Assembly (NCBI RefSeq): GCF_014641495.1
Contig: NZ_BMHV01000015.1
Location: 1-64,000, forward strand
DNA: 64,000 bases
Direction of reading: 5' to 3'
From: Terasakiella brassicae
Lineage (GTDB): Bacteria; Pseudomonadota; Alphaproteobacteria; Rhodospirillales; Terasakiellaceae
Shown here: positions 16,826-26,919 of the stretch, piece after piece
How the letters are laid out: each line of letters begins with the position of its first letter
Numbering within the stretch: position 1 is the first letter of the stretch
Translations under genes and position numbers: made by a program
Notes under the pieces: model-generated
Databases searched by the model: none
Seen by the model: only the letters and a program-made list of their open reading frames with translations
What the model was told of the DNA's origin: nothing

Positions 16826-19071
16826 GTATCGCTATCCGTTTCTTTGACTGTACGGGTTTTCAGGACAAGTTTTTTATTTTTCAATCCAGCACCATCTCTT
16901 GACCTGCTGTCATCCATCTTGGCAGCACGTGCTTTCCATGTTTCTGCGGGTGCTAGTTTAGGATCAACTTTAGTATCTTGTTTTTCTTCAACAATATTCG
17001 GTTCTTTTCTATCAGTCTCGACATCCTTTTGTGCTTTTGTTTGCGCCTCAGGACTGTCTTGCATTTTTTTCTTTTGGATCAAGCGATCAAAAACCGATTT
17101 ATCCGAGGCTAAAATACGGGGTTGTTTTTTCTCATTCTCATCAACCGACTTCCCCGGAACAGTCACTTTGCGCTCTGCAACACGTTTTTTAGGGCGCGGC
17201 ACAAGCTTTGTTTTCAGCTTATCTTTTATTGCATCTTTGTTTTCTGCTTTTTCCACCGATGCAGTTTCTTGTGGCTCTTTCGGGGGAACCGGATTTGGTT
17301 TGCCTTGTTGCGCCTGAGAGGACGGCACCCCTGCCGCTATCCTTTTTTCAGTTGGCGGCGTTTGATCTGTTGAATGGAAAACCGGTGCTTCTTCAATTTC
17401 TCGTTTTATCAAATGACCATCTTGCAAATCATAGACAGCATCCGCCATTCTCAAGACAGACGGACGGTGTGAAACAAGAAACAACGTTCGTTTCCCACGG
17501 GCTTGCTCCAAAAACTCGGTTAAAACTTTGTCTCCGGCACTATCCATTGCTGCATTTGCTTCATCAAAAAGAAGAACGACCGGATCGCTCATCAACGCCC
17601 GCGCGATGGCAACCCGTTGTTTGATACCACGCGGTAATGTGTCGTAAGCACCATTTCCGACCGAGGTATCATAGCCCAGCGGCATACGTGCAACCACATC
17701 ATCCAGCCCTAACAAACGTGCAATTCGTAATGCCTTTTCTTCCAGTTCAGGTTTGAACATTGTCAGGTTTTCAAGGATTGTCCCGTTGAATAGAACACCA
17801 TGTTGAGGCAAATAGGCGATCTTGCGGCGAACACTGTTGGGTTCCAATTCATTAATATCTTGACCATCAATCAGGACTTGACCTTCACTGGCGCGCATTG
17901 CACCCATCATCAGGTATAATAACGAGCTTTTCCCACTGGCATTCCCACCGGAAATACCAATAATTTCACCAGGCTCTACTTTTAAATTAATATTAGCAAA
18001 AACCGTTTGCTCGTCATCCCCAAATTTCAAACCGACATTATGCAACTCAATCCGGCCTGAATAATGGCTATCGACAGCAGGCAAAGCACCTTGGGTTTCC
18101 GGTTGCAATTCAAAAATTTCACGCAGTTTTGCACGGGCGAGCTGAATGGATTGAAAACGTGACCAGATCCCGACAGCACGCTGAAGAGGTTGCATCGCAC
18201 GACCGGACAACATCGTACAAGCCGCCAAACCACCAACGGTCAATTGCCCATCAATAACAAAAGTACTTCCGGCCCCCACAACGGCAAACATCGTTAATTG
18301 CGAATAAAGCGCCCCCAGACTCATGGCAGAAGAACTCTGGCGCGTCACTTCATAGTCTGTTTTCGCACAGGCTTCCTGAAGACGTTCGTAACGGCGTAAC
18401 ATCTGCGTTTCCATCGCCATAGACTTTAGCGTGTGAATGCCCGTCAAGACCTCAATAATAAAGTTAAACCGACGTTCATCCGCAACCATTCTTTCTGATA
18501 TGGCTTTTCGTAATTTAATGCCAATACGCCAAGCCATTAAGGCAAAAAGCGCGATGAGCAGGATAGGGACAAAAACAAGAGCCCCTGCGAGATAACTGAT
18601 CAATGCAAGGAAAATAATTGAAAACGGCAAATCAAACAGTGTCATAATGGCTTGGCCTGCGTAAAATTCCTTTAACGTTCCAAGTGAAGAAATTCGTTCC
18701 AAATGCACACCGGAACCGTCTTTTTCAAATTCATTAACACTGGTGGAAAGCAGGCGTTCAATCGCTGCACAGCCCGCCATATGTTCAAACCGTGCGCCGA
18801 CCCATCCGCTCAAATACGACCGACCGACACGTAAGGCAGCTTCCATCAGCAAAGCCAAAGCAATGCCGCTCACCAACAATGCTAATGTATTCAACGCATT
18901 GTTTGGCAAAATACGGTCATAAATTTGCAATAGAGACAAAGGCATTGCCAACGACAATATGTTAATAAAGAAAGATGCCAGCAAAATATCCATCATTCCA
19001 AAAGGAACTTTGGAGCTTTTGCCAAGCTTGGCCAACCAGTCGATCGACTTATCTGCCTTTCTGTTTAACAT
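16822..19071 (-). CDS. ABC exporter ATPase/permease with long charged C-terminal tail
   Basis: 749 residues and first gene of the type I secretion operon. Residues 25-310 are an ABC exporter membrane domain, 340-570 the ATPase, and about 575-749 a Lys/Glu/Pro-rich, probably disordered tail not usual for the family. Walker A is GGNASGKSS, Walker B VVLLFDEAN, the H-loop is SHRPS, and the signature is LPRGI rather than LSGGQ. No C39-like N-terminal domain is present, unlike its downstream partner. The two together probably form one exporter. The tail, which ends KETDSDT, might recruit other proteins or the membrane; this is speculative. Confidence 0.88.
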   Translation of the reverse strand: MLNRKADKSIDWLAKLGKSSKVPFGMMDILLASFFINILSLAMPLSLLQIYDRILPNNALNTLALLVSGIALALLMEAALRVGRSYLSGWVGARFEHMAGCAAIERLLSTSVNEFEKDGSGVHLERISSLGTLKEFYAGQAIMTLFDLPFSIIFLALISYLAGALVFVPILLIALFALMAWRIGIKLRKAISERMVADERRFNFIIEVLTGIHTLKSMAMETQMLRRYERLQEACAKTDYEVTRQSSSAMSLGALYSQLTMFAVVGAGSTFVIDGQLTVGGLAACTMLSGRAMQPLQRAVGIWSRFQSIQLARAKLREIFELQPETQGALPAVDSHYSGRIELHNVGLKFGDDEQTVFANINLKVEPGEIIGISGGNASGKSSLLYLMMGAMRASEGQVLIDGQDINELEPNSVRRKIAYLPQHGVLFNGTILENLTMFKPELEEKALRIARLLGLDDVVARMPLGYDTSVGNGAYDTLPRGIKQRVAIARALMSDPVVLLFDEANAAMDSAGDKVLTEFLEQARGKRTLFLVSHRPSVLRMADAVYDLQDGHLIKREIEEAPVFHSTDQTPPTEKRIAAGVPSSQAQQGKPNPVPPKEPQETASVEKAENKDAIKDKLKTKLVPRPKKRVAERKVTVPGKSVDENEKKQPRILASDKSVFDRLIQKKKMQDSPEAQTKAQKDVETDRKEPNIVEEKQDTKVDPKLAPAETWKARAAKMDDSRSRDGAGLKNKKLVLKTRTVKETDSDT

Positions 19072-19418
19072 ATTCTTGTTTTTTACCCTTATGAGTGATG
19101 ATCATATTTATACTATTAGATAGTCGAATGGTTCTGTCCTCGCAAACAAAAACACCTTAATAAAAATCAAACCTACCAATTACTTATGCAATTACGTATA
19201 TACCCGTATCCTACTTGTTTAATATCAACAAACACCCTCAACCATACATGAAAATTCACAAACAAATCCTTAAGAGGGGGTAGAATCTTAACGCTGGAGT
19301 TAAAAATTAACCAAAACGAAACTCCAGATAAAATATGCTCTTTCCATCTTGCGCGGTATATAGGTTTCCCCTACTATCCGCCACGCGTTCGGCAAGCATG
19401 AAATTGAGATACACGGGC
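19072..19418. promoter_or_regulatory. Divergent intergenic region, T1SS operon / lptD
   Basis: About 350 AT-rich bases between the divergent type I secretion operon and lptD. I see no convincing gene, tRNA or strong hairpin. It must hold promoters for both directions; a reasonable -10-like element is not unique in such AT-rich DNA, so no site is assigned. If lptD starts at an earlier ATG, up to 84 bases at the right end become coding. Confidence 0.5.
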
Positions 19419-21761
19419 ATGGCATTTAAGCAAACAGCATCAAAACGGCAATTTGTGACATACACACTTTTTGCAACTTGTTCTGCACTTGCAGTCCTTG
19501 CTCCCTCACACGCGCGTGCTCAGCTTTCTATTATGGGCGTTCTTGACACACGCGCCCCGTTCAGCCCGGTACAAAAGAAGACTTCTCCGGTTCTTACCTC
19601 ACCAGAGTTGCAACAAAAATCAAAGCCAAAAAAGCAGCTTCCGACACATTCAAACGAGGTTGCGCCTTCATCCAATTCGGAAAAATCATCTATTTCTGCC
19701 GATGAACTTGGATATAGTAAGGACCTTGGCATTCTGACAGCACGTGGCAATGTCGAAATTATATATAGTGAGCGTATTCTCGTTGCCGACACCGTTTCTT
19801 ACAATCAAAATAAAGACGTTGTAACCGCATCGGGCAATGTCCAACTGATAGAACCTGACGGCAATGTCCTCTTAAGTGAATATATGGAAATATCGTCAGA
19901 CTTGAAACATGGCATTGCACGCCAAATGGTTTTGAGTCTTGCAAACAACTCTCTTATTCGTGCAAAAGAAGGGGAGAAGGATGGTCGTTTCACTGTCATT
20001 AAAGACGCTGAATATTCCGCTTGTAAAAAATGTGAAGATGACCCGGACCGTCCCCTTTTGTGGAAACTCAGTGCAAAAGAAGTCAAACACGATTCCAAAT
20101 TGCAACGCATAGAATATTCAGATGCATTTTTCGAAATCTTGGACGTGCCTGTCCTTTATACACCGATTTTCTGGCATGCTGATCCCTCGCGAAAACGTGA
20201 AACCGGTTTTTTATTCCCATCATATGGTAGTCAAGGCACTCTCGGCAGTTATGTGAATACACCCTTTTTCTGGAACATCAATCCGTCAAAAGATTTAACT
20301 ATAAACCCAACCTGGTATTTCGACGACAATCAGCCCCTTTTGGAATTGGGATACCGCCAATCCTTAAGGAATGGTGATTTACGCCTGAACGGAAGTGCGA
20401 CTTACATTAAAGAAGGTGGAGTTGGCCAGTCTTCCGGAAATACCGGAAATGAAATTCGCGGACATATTGATAGCGAAGGACAATTTGATATCAATAACAC
20501 TTGGCGATGGGGCTTTGAGGTCAATACTGCCAGTGATGACACCTATACGCGTCGGTATGGCTTTAATGACAATACTGAAAATGCACAATTAATTTCCCAA
20601 CTCTATACCGAAGGGTTTCGTAAGCGCAATTATACAACGCTTAATTTAAGCACCTACCAAGAACAACGTGACATCAAATCTGAAACCCTGCAAGATTCCA
20701 AGCTGGAATATCTAATTTCATATATGAGTCAGCCGTCCAAAAGTGGTTCTTATTGGAAAATAGACGGCACCATGATGCATATTTCCCACCGCAATGACGT
20801 TCGGACCTCCCGTCTTGCCGCAGATACATCCTGGGTTGTCCCTTATACATCCAATACCGGCGATTTGATTACACTGGAAGCCAATTTAATTTCAGCAGGC
20901 TATTATACCTCAGAATCCAATGCCGCCAGTAGTGCTTCAGTCAAAAGCGGGACCGATGCGCAATTTGTTCCCAGCCTAAGCTTGGAATGGCGAAAACCTG
21001 TTAGTCGCACCCATATGGACGGTAAAGTAAATGAGGTCTTCGAACCAATATTCAAGGTCAAAGCCGCCCCGAATGTCAGTCAACGCGACTTCTTGAATGA
21101 AGATAGCCAGGACTTTGAATTTGATGACACCAATGTCTTTAAAACCAAACGTTTTACCGGTTTGGACCGCATTGATGGCGGTCACAGAATGGATTATGGC
21201 CTGAATTGGGGCGTTTATGGAAATGAAGGCGGCTATAGCTTATTCTCAATCGCACAAAGTTATCGGTTGCGAGATGACAAAACCTATAGCTCCAACTCAG
21301 GCCATGAAGACAATCTTTCAGATATTGTCGGGCGGATTGACATCGCGCCAACGGATTTCCTGAATGTTCTTTATCGCTATCGACTGGATAAGGATGAACT
21401 CACATTAAACCGAAGTGAAACATCGTTGACCATTGGCCCTTCTTCCTCTCGCATGAGTATTTCCCACCTTTATGTCGAAGGTGCCGGTGGCGGGTCGCAA
21501 TATGCAACGCGGGAAGAAATCTCGACTTCAATAGAAAATCAGTGGTCTAAAAATTGGTCGTCCAATGCCTATTCCACTTACCGGATGAATTCCCCTGAAG
21601 GCAACGTCAATTATGGCGCACGCGTTACTTATGAAGATGATTGCTCAGCCGTTTATCTGGATTTCAGACGTAGTTTTGCCGAAGATCGCGACCTGACACC
21701 GGATGACACGTTCTCCTTACGTTTTGAACTTAAAAGCCTTGGTGACTTTGGTGTCTTCTAA
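19419..21761 (+). CDS. lptD: LPS-assembly outer-membrane protein LptD
   Basis: About 780 residues. A signal peptide (basic KQTASKRQ, hydrophobic TLFATCSALAVLA, cleavage near SHARA/Q) is followed by a Pro/Lys/Ser-rich linker, an OstA-type periplasmic beta-jellyroll (about 90-200, GILTARGNVEIIY and VVTASGNVQL repeats) and a C-terminal beta barrel ending in phenylalanine. LptD with LptE inserts lipopolysaccharide in the outer leaflet. A CKKC pair sits near the jellyroll-barrel border, and one late Cys lies in the barrel, consistent with disulfides. Two upstream in-frame ATGs are possible starts; I prefer the one giving the best signal peptide. The usual partner genes surA-pdxA-rsmA do not follow. 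Confidence 0.9.
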   Translation: MAFKQTASKRQFVTYTLFATCSALAVLAPSHARAQLSIMGVLDTRAPFSPVQKKTSPVLTSPELQQKSKPKKQLPTHSNEVAPSSNSEKSSISADELGYSKDLGILTARGNVEIIYSERILVADTVSYNQNKDVVTASGNVQLIEPDGNVLLSEYMEISSDLKHGIARQMVLSLANNSLIRAKEGEKDGRFTVIKDAEYSACKKCEDDPDRPLLWKLSAKEVKHDSKLQRIEYSDAFFEILDVPVLYTPIFWHADPSRKRETGFLFPSYGSQGTLGSYVNTPFFWNINPSKDLTINPTWYFDDNQPLLELGYRQSLRNGDLRLNGSATYIKEGGVGQSSGNTGNEIRGHIDSEGQFDINNTWRWGFEVNTASDDTYTRRYGFNDNTENAQLISQLYTEGFRKRNYTTLNLSTYQEQRDIKSETLQDSKLEYLISYMSQPSKSGSYWKIDGTMMHISHRNDVRTSRLAADTSWVVPYTSNTGDLITLEANLISAGYYTSESNAASSASVKSGTDAQFVPSLSLEWRKPVSRTHMDGKVNEVFEPIFKVKAAPNVSQRDFLNEDSQDFEFDDTNVFKTKRFTGLDRIDGGHRMDYGLNWGVYGNEGGYSLFSIAQSYRLRDDKTYSSNSGHEDNLSDIVGRIDIAPTDFLNVLYRYRLDKDELTLNRSETSLTIGPSSSRMSISHLYVEGAGGGSQYATREEISTSIENQWSKNWSSNAYSTYRMNSPEGNVNYGARVTYEDDCSAVYLDFRRSFAEDRDLTPDDTFSLRFELKSLGDFGVF

Positions 21762-21775
21762 AGAGAGCAATACAT

Positions 21776-21820
21776 AAAAAAAGCTGAAAAGAAATATTCT
21801 CTTCAGCTTTTTATTTTTTC
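21776..21820. terminator. Bidirectional terminator between lptD and phaC
   Basis: The stem AAAAAGCTGAA/TTCAGCTTTTT around a 13-base loop has an A run on one side and a T run on the other. It can therefore stop transcription from both convergent genes. Confidence 0.8.
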
Positions 21821-21831
21821 TCTTCTATCAA

Positions 21832-23640
21832 TCAATCCGTCATACGAACTTTAACATATGACCCCGGTGCATCTTCTATCGGTTTATGCTTTTTGCTCCC
21901 CACCGCGCGCGCATCGACTTTACCGCCGCTATGTCGGGCAATCCATTTTTTCCAGTCTTGCCACCATGAACCCTCGTTCTGCTTGGCACCAGCTAGCCAC
22001 TTATCCGGGTCGGCCGGTTTGTTTGTATTCGTCCAATAACCGTATTTCCCTGAATTTTCCGGGTTAATAATTCCGGCGATATGACCGGAACCACCCAAAA
22101 CAAATTTCACAGGTCCTGAAACATGCTGGGTTAATGAGTAAGTTGATTTCCAAGGTGCAATATGATCATCATGTGTGGAAATCATATACATGGGGGTTTC
22201 GATCTTACGCAAATCAATAGGCACACCGTTCAATTCAATTCCATTGGGTTCAATGAGCTTATTTTCCAAATACATTTTTCGTAAATAGAACTTGTGCATC
22301 ATCGCTGGCATACGGGTCGGGTCTGAATTCCAATAAAGCAAATCAAACGGGAATGGTTCTTTCCCCAGCAAATAATTATTAACGAAGAAAGACCAAACCA
22401 GATCATTTGCGCGTAACAGGTTGAAAACCTGCGACATTTGCGCCCCTTCCAGATAGCCTTTACGTTCCATATGGGCATCCAGAATTTCCATTTGCTCTTC
22501 ATCAATAAAGACGCGTAACTCACCACAATCTGTAAAATCCGTTAATGTGGTAAACAAGGTTGCAGATTTCACTTTATCCGCCTCCCCAATGGCCGCCAAA
22601 TAAGCAAGTGTGCAACTTGTCAGCGTTCCACCAATGCAATATCCTGCGATATTAACCTGATCTGCACCTGTAATTTCTTGCACCACATCAATCGCATTTA
22701 AGGGACCTTCCTGCATGTAGCAGGAGAAGTCTTTATGCGCGAGTTTTTCATCCGGGTTGATCCACGAAATAACAAAAACCGTATGGCCTTGATCAACAGC
22801 CCATTTGATCAGGGAGTTTTTCGGTTGAAGGTCCAGCACATAAAACTTATTGATCCACGGCGGAACGATTAAAAGCGGGTTTTTAGCGACTTTTTCCGTT
22901 GTCGGCTCATACTGCAAAAGCTGAATCAAGCCGTTCTGGTAAACCACTTTACCCGGCGTTGAAGCAACATTTTTCCCCAATTCAAATGCCTTCACATCCG
23001 TCATGGAGACACGCAACTTGCCCTTACCTTCTTCCAAATCTTTCAGGAAATGATCAAATCCTTTTAACAGGCTTTGACCTTGCGTTTCGACCGCTGCCTT
23101 AATCACAGCCGGATTGGTTGCTGCAAAGTTACTTGGTGCCATCGACTGAACAAAGTTACGAGTATAGAAATCAACTTTCTTTTGCGTACTTTCATCAATC
23201 CCGTTCACGTCAGACATCGTATTTTTGATCCAACGTGCCGTTAACAGATAATATTGTTTGACCGCATCAAAATAGATTTCTTCTTCCCATGCTTCATCTT
23301 TAAAACGACGATCCCCGGGAACCGGTTTTGCAACAGGTTCTGTTTCCTGCCCGAGCATACGCTGGGTCACATGTTGCCAAAGGGCCGTATATTCTTTCCA
23401 TAAATCAGCTTGAGCCTGCGCAAGACGCTGCGGATCCTGCATAAGCTGTGTCGAGGCCTTCAAAAACGCCTTGCCGACAACATAAGGGTCTGGAATCTGA
23501 AAACCGTCATCTTCAGCCTGACGCTCAAGAAACTTTGTCATAATACGCTGAGAACGCTCTGCAAAATCCTGCATAGAGTCCATCAGCTGTTGTTGATCGA
23601 CATTCATCAAGTTTTGTTCTTGTCCTTGAGTCAAACCCAA
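21832..23640 (-). CDS. phaC: Class I poly(3-hydroxyalkanoate) polymerase PhaC
   Basis: 602 residues, typical of class I synthases that polymerise 3-hydroxybutyryl-CoA on granule surfaces. The lipase-box variant GYCIGGT holds the catalytic Cys (about residue 330). The later catalytic Asp lies in the STHDDHIAPW block and the His in GGSGHIAGIINP. The N-terminal 200 residues are the granule-binding region. The start is a TTG preceded by AGGGGAGA; an internal ATG 11 codons later lacks as good a site. No phaA, phaB or phasin gene is adjacent. It converges with lptD. Confidence 0.95.
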   Translation of the reverse strand: MGLTQGQEQNLMNVDQQQLMDSMQDFAERSQRIMTKFLERQAEDDGFQIPDPYVVGKAFLKASTQLMQDPQRLAQAQADLWKEYTALWQHVTQRMLGQETEPVAKPVPGDRRFKDEAWEEEIYFDAVKQYYLLTARWIKNTMSDVNGIDESTQKKVDFYTRNFVQSMAPSNFAATNPAVIKAAVETQGQSLLKGFDHFLKDLEEGKGKLRVSMTDVKAFELGKNVASTPGKVVYQNGLIQLLQYEPTTEKVAKNPLLIVPPWINKFYVLDLQPKNSLIKWAVDQGHTVFVISWINPDEKLAHKDFSCYMQEGPLNAIDVVQEITGADQVNIAGYCIGGTLTSCTLAYLAAIGEADKVKSATLFTTLTDFTDCGELRVFIDEEQMEILDAHMERKGYLEGAQMSQVFNLLRANDLVWSFFVNNYLLGKEPFPFDLLYWNSDPTRMPAMMHKFYLRKMYLENKLIEPNGIELNGVPIDLRKIETPMYMISTHDDHIAPWKSTYSLTQHVSGPVKFVLGGSGHIAGIINPENSGKYGYWTNTNKPADPDKWLAGAKQNEGSWWQDWKKWIARHSGGKVDARAVGSKKHKPIEDAPGSYVKVRMTD

Positions 23641-23829
23641 ATCTCCCCTTTTTTTAATTTTTCAACTACGCAAGTGCAGTTCAATCTATTCTGTGCTCAA
23701 TGTCAATTTTCGAACACACTTTTTTATTGTCAGGATAATGTCAATCATTCATCAAAGAATAAACTTATGCATTTTCACCCACACAAGCTATTGATTTCAC
23801 ACGAAACAAAATAGCGCACACCTTAGTAA

Positions 23830-24594
23830 TTAGCTTTTCAAGAGTTCTAACGCTTGCTGGTGTAGCTGTGGGGTTGCGGCGGCTACAATGCGTCCATCCC
23901 AATTTAAGGTGACCTCTTCACCGTCCCAGCCGGTGACGATTCCACCGGCACCTTGAATAACAGGCACCAATGCCATCGCATCATAGGGCTGCAAACCTGC
24001 CTCAATCACCAAATCAATATGACCGGATGCCAACAACGCATAGGCATAGCAATCGGTTCCATAACGTGTGCATTTAACCTTATCCTTTACACGGTTAAAG
24101 CCTGCGGCCTGTTCCTCAGTAAACAGGTCTATATCCGTTGTGAATAAACTTGCCTGATTCAAATCCACGCCGGTACGAACTTGGCAATAGCTTCCGTTGT
24201 AGGTTGTACCGTTGGGGCTGCCCACCCAACGTTCTTTCATCATCGGGACATCCAGCACACCGATTTGCGGCACACCGTTTTCCAAATAAGCAATCAAAGT
24301 TCCAAACCACGGTGCCCCACAAATAAAAGATCGCGTGCCATCAATCGGGTCCAGTACCCACGTATGTACGCCGTCCCCTTCTTTCACACCATGTTCTTCA
24401 CCAAAAATACCATGATCTTCAAACGCTTGCTCGATCCGTTCGCGCATGGCTGCTTCAGCACTTCGATCAGCAATTGTTACAGGGCTATCATCGGCTTTAT
24501 CAATCACCCCGACATTCCGCCTGAAATAAGGTTCAATAACGGCGCGGGATGTATCAGCAAGACTTGCCGCAAACTCAAGGATTTCCGTTGTCAT
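23830..24594 (-). CDS. hisN: Histidinol-phosphatase, inositol-monophosphatase type (HisN)
   Basis: 254 residues of the inositol-monophosphatase superfamily. The metal-binding motifs are GEEHG, WVLDPIDGTRSF and the C-terminal PYDAMALVPVIQGAGG block. The latter, with SFICGAPWFGTLIA, is typical of the HisN branch that dephosphorylates L-histidinol phosphate in histidine synthesis. Other inositol-phosphatase-like substrates are possible. It lies three bases downstream of the stop of gabD on the same strand, so the two are probably co-transcribed although unrelated in pathway. Confidence 0.85.
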   Translation of the reverse strand: MTTEILEFAASLADTSRAVIEPYFRRNVGVIDKADDSPVTIADRSAEAAMRERIEQAFEDHGIFGEEHGVKEGDGVHTWVLDPIDGTRSFICGAPWFGTLIAYLENGVPQIGVLDVPMMKERWVGSPNGTTYNGSYCQVRTGVDLNQASLFTTDIDLFTEEQAAGFNRVKDKVKCTRYGTDCYAYALLASGHIDLVIEAGLQPYDAMALVPVIQGAGGIVTGWDGEEVTLNWDGRIVAAATPQLHQQALELLKS

Positions 24595-24597
24595 GTT

Positions 24598-26064
24598 TTA
24601 TTTATCCACTCCACCCATGCACAGGTATTTAATTTCAACAAAATCTTCGACACCATACTTAGAACCCTCCCGGCCAATGCCAGACTCTTTTACCCCGCCA
24701 AAAGGAGCTGCTTCGGTTGAAATGATACCTTCATTGATACCGACAATACCATATTCAAGACCTTCACTAACACGCCAGATACGCCCGATATCGCGTGCAT
24801 AAAAATAAGCTGCCAAGCCAAATGGTGTATCATTGGCCTTAACGATGACTTCTTCTTCGCTTTCAAACTTGTAAAGTGGAGCAACAGGACCAAAAATTTC
24901 TTCATTGGCAATGCGCATGTCAGTTGTCACATCGGTAAGAATAGTCGGTTGATAGAACGTCCCGCCAAGATCATGGGCTTGTCCACCGCACACAACCTTC
25001 GCCCCTTTGTCTTTGGCATCATCAACGAGGTTTTGAACCTTTTCCAACGCAGCTTTATTGATCAAGGGGCCTTGGGTCACACCATCCTGATCGCCTGAAC
25101 CCACTTTGAAGGTCCGAACGGCATCTGCCAGTTTTTGGGCGAATTCATCATAAACACCGGCTTGAACGAAAATACGGTTTGCGCACACACAGGTTTGCCC
25201 TGCATTGCGATATTTCGACGCAATCGCCCCCACAACCGCCGCATCCAAATCCGCATCATCAAACACAATAAACGGCGCATTCCCACCAAGTTCCAAAGAC
25301 ACTTTCTTGACTTGGTCTGCGCATTGCTTCATCAACAGTTTGCCAACCGGGGTGGACCCTGTGAAACTGACTTTGCGAACAATCGGGTTACCTGTCAGTT
25401 CCCCACCGACCGCAACGGCATTTGGTTTATTACAGGTGACAACGTTAAACACGCCTTTTGGAACACCCGCACGTTCGGCCAATTCCGCCAAGGCCAATGC
25501 ACTCAGCGGGGTATCTTCTGCAGGTTTGACAACAGCCGTACATCCAACAGCCAAAGCAGGTGCCACCTTGCGTGTAATCATCGCCAGCGGGAAATTCCAC
25601 GGTGTAATCGCACCAATAACGCCAATAGGCTGCTTGATGACAACTACCCGCTTATCTGCACCGTGCGCCGGGATGACATCCCCATAAAGACGTTTTCCTT
25701 CTTCTGCAAACCATTCCACAAAAGAGGCCCCATAGATAACCTCGCCACGTGCCTCTGCCAAAGGCTTGCCTTGTTCAAAGGTCATCAACTGCGCAAGGTC
25801 TTCCTGATTTTGTAAAATCAGGTCGTACCACGCCCGCAAGATATTTGCGCGTTCTTTTGCTGTCTTTGAGCGCCAGGACGCTAAGGCCGAATTAGCCGCA
25901 TCAATGGCATGTTTGGTTTCAGCTGCCCCCAAATCCGGTACAGCTGCAATTAAGTCACCATTTGCAGGATTAAAAACATCAAACGTGTCCCCATTATCGC
26001 TGTCACACCATTGACCATCAATATAGGCTTGAGTACGCAATAATTTTGGATCGGTAAGTTTCAT
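24598..26064 (-). CDS. gabD: NAD(P)-dependent succinate-semialdehyde dehydrogenase
   Basis: 488 residues of the aldehyde dehydrogenase superfamily. The cofactor segment GAITPWNFP, the catalytic Glu in LELGGNAPFI and the catalytic Cys in NAGQTCVCANR are present; the CVCAN signature is typical of GabD. It oxidises succinate semialdehyde to succinate at the end of 4-aminobutyrate breakdown. A GabT partner is not in the window. ATG start with AGGAGG close upstream. Confidence 0.9.
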   Translation of the reverse strand: MKLTDPKLLRTQAYIDGQWCDSDNGDTFDVFNPANGDLIAAVPDLGAAETKHAIDAANSALASWRSKTAKERANILRAWYDLILQNQEDLAQLMTFEQGKPLAEARGEVIYGASFVEWFAEEGKRLYGDVIPAHGADKRVVVIKQPIGVIGAITPWNFPLAMITRKVAPALAVGCTAVVKPAEDTPLSALALAELAERAGVPKGVFNVVTCNKPNAVAVGGELTGNPIVRKVSFTGSTPVGKLLMKQCADQVKKVSLELGGNAPFIVFDDADLDAAVVGAIASKYRNAGQTCVCANRIFVQAGVYDEFAQKLADAVRTFKVGSGDQDGVTQGPLINKAALEKVQNLVDDAKDKGAKVVCGGQAHDLGGTFYQPTILTDVTTDMRIANEEIFGPVAPLYKFESEEEVIVKANDTPFGLAAYFYARDIGRIWRVSEGLEYGIVGINEGIISTEAAPFGGVKESGIGREGSKYGVEDFVEIKYLCMGGVDK

Positions 26065-26109
26065 ATTTTCCTCCTGAAAAACGTTTGCTTGACGTTACCC
26101 GAGCCACGC

Positions 26110-26448
26110 CTATTCGACAAGTGTCGCGTCCAGTTGGTATTGTTTTTTCGGATCTTCTATTTCCAAAACCCAAAGATCCGGGTCACGTGCCACTTGTCGG
26201 TTAATGTAGGCGTCACAATCACGTTCATCGACAAATCCGTTTTTCAAGCCATGCATCCAGCCACGTTCTCCCTCAATTGTGGTTACAGGCACAAAAACGG
26301 CACAACCTTCTGAAAAACGATTTAACTTCAAAAATACGGACCCAGAATCAGGATCTCCTTTACGAATAACCATTGCAGAAATAAACTTTATATCGCAAAC
26401 ACGCAATTGAGCTTGCACCCACAGTCCTGCTTTTAGCCGATCCGACAC
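26110..26448 (-). CDS. DUF1491-family protein
   Basis: 112 residues matching the alphaproteobacterial DUF1491 family: start LKAGLWVQAQLRVCD, then VIRKGDPDSGSVFLKLN, and a C-terminal VDERDCDAYINRQVARDPDLWVLEIEDP segment. The family is of unknown function; it is soluble and mixed alpha/beta. It lies upstream of gabD in the same direction and diverges from the HIT gene. Confidence 0.85.
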   Translation of the reverse strand: MSDRLKAGLWVQAQLRVCDIKFISAMVIRKGDPDSGSVFLKLNRFSEGCAVFVPVTTIEGERGWMHGLKNGFVDERDCDAYINRQVARDPDLWVLEIEDPKKQYQLDATLVE

Positions 26449-26491
26449 GTTTTTCTCCGGTCTTCATTAAATTAAAATGATAGTGAGCCCT

Positions 26492-26902
26492 ATGTTTAAA
26501 CTAAACGACAGAATTGACAACGACACGTTTGAAATTTGTAAACTTTCCTTGTGCGAAGTGCGCTTGATGAATGACGCAAATTACCCTTGGATTATCCTCA
26601 TTCCGATGATGGAAGGACTAACTGAACTCCATCACATTCCCGCTGATCGACAATCTGAACTATATTCAGAAATCAATCAGGTTTCTCAGATCATGGAAGA
26701 CATTTTTGCACCTAAATCCCTAAATGTTGCAGCCCTCGGAAATGTTGTCAGTCAATTACACATTCACGTCATTGCCCGGTTTGAAAACGACCAAACTTGG
26801 CCCGGACCCGTCTGGGGACAACACCCTGCCCGCCCCTATGAAGATAAAAACACACTTAATCGACTGGAAAATGCATTCAAGCAATTGCAATCTCGCGCTT
26901 AA
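26492..26902 (+). CDS. HIT-family hydrolase/transferase
   Basis: About 136 residues with the histidine-triad signature as QLHIHVIAR: the first His of HxHxHxx is Gln, but the nucleophilic middle His and the third His remain. The MFKLNDRI start is typical of a proteobacterial branch annotated as diadenosine or dinucleotide hydrolases, acting on nucleotide-phosphate linkages. I chose the second ATG because of that family start and the GTGAG before it; an ATG five codons earlier is possible. It is followed 17 bases later by a TetR gene. Confidence 0.82.
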   Translation: MFKLNDRIDNDTFEICKLSLCEVRLMNDANYPWIILIPMMEGLTELHHIPADRQSELYSEINQVSQIMEDIFAPKSLNVAALGNVVSQLHIHVIARFENDQTWPGPVWGQHPARPYEDKNTLNRLENAFKQLQSRA

Positions 26903-26919
26903 AGCGATAAAACACTGCC

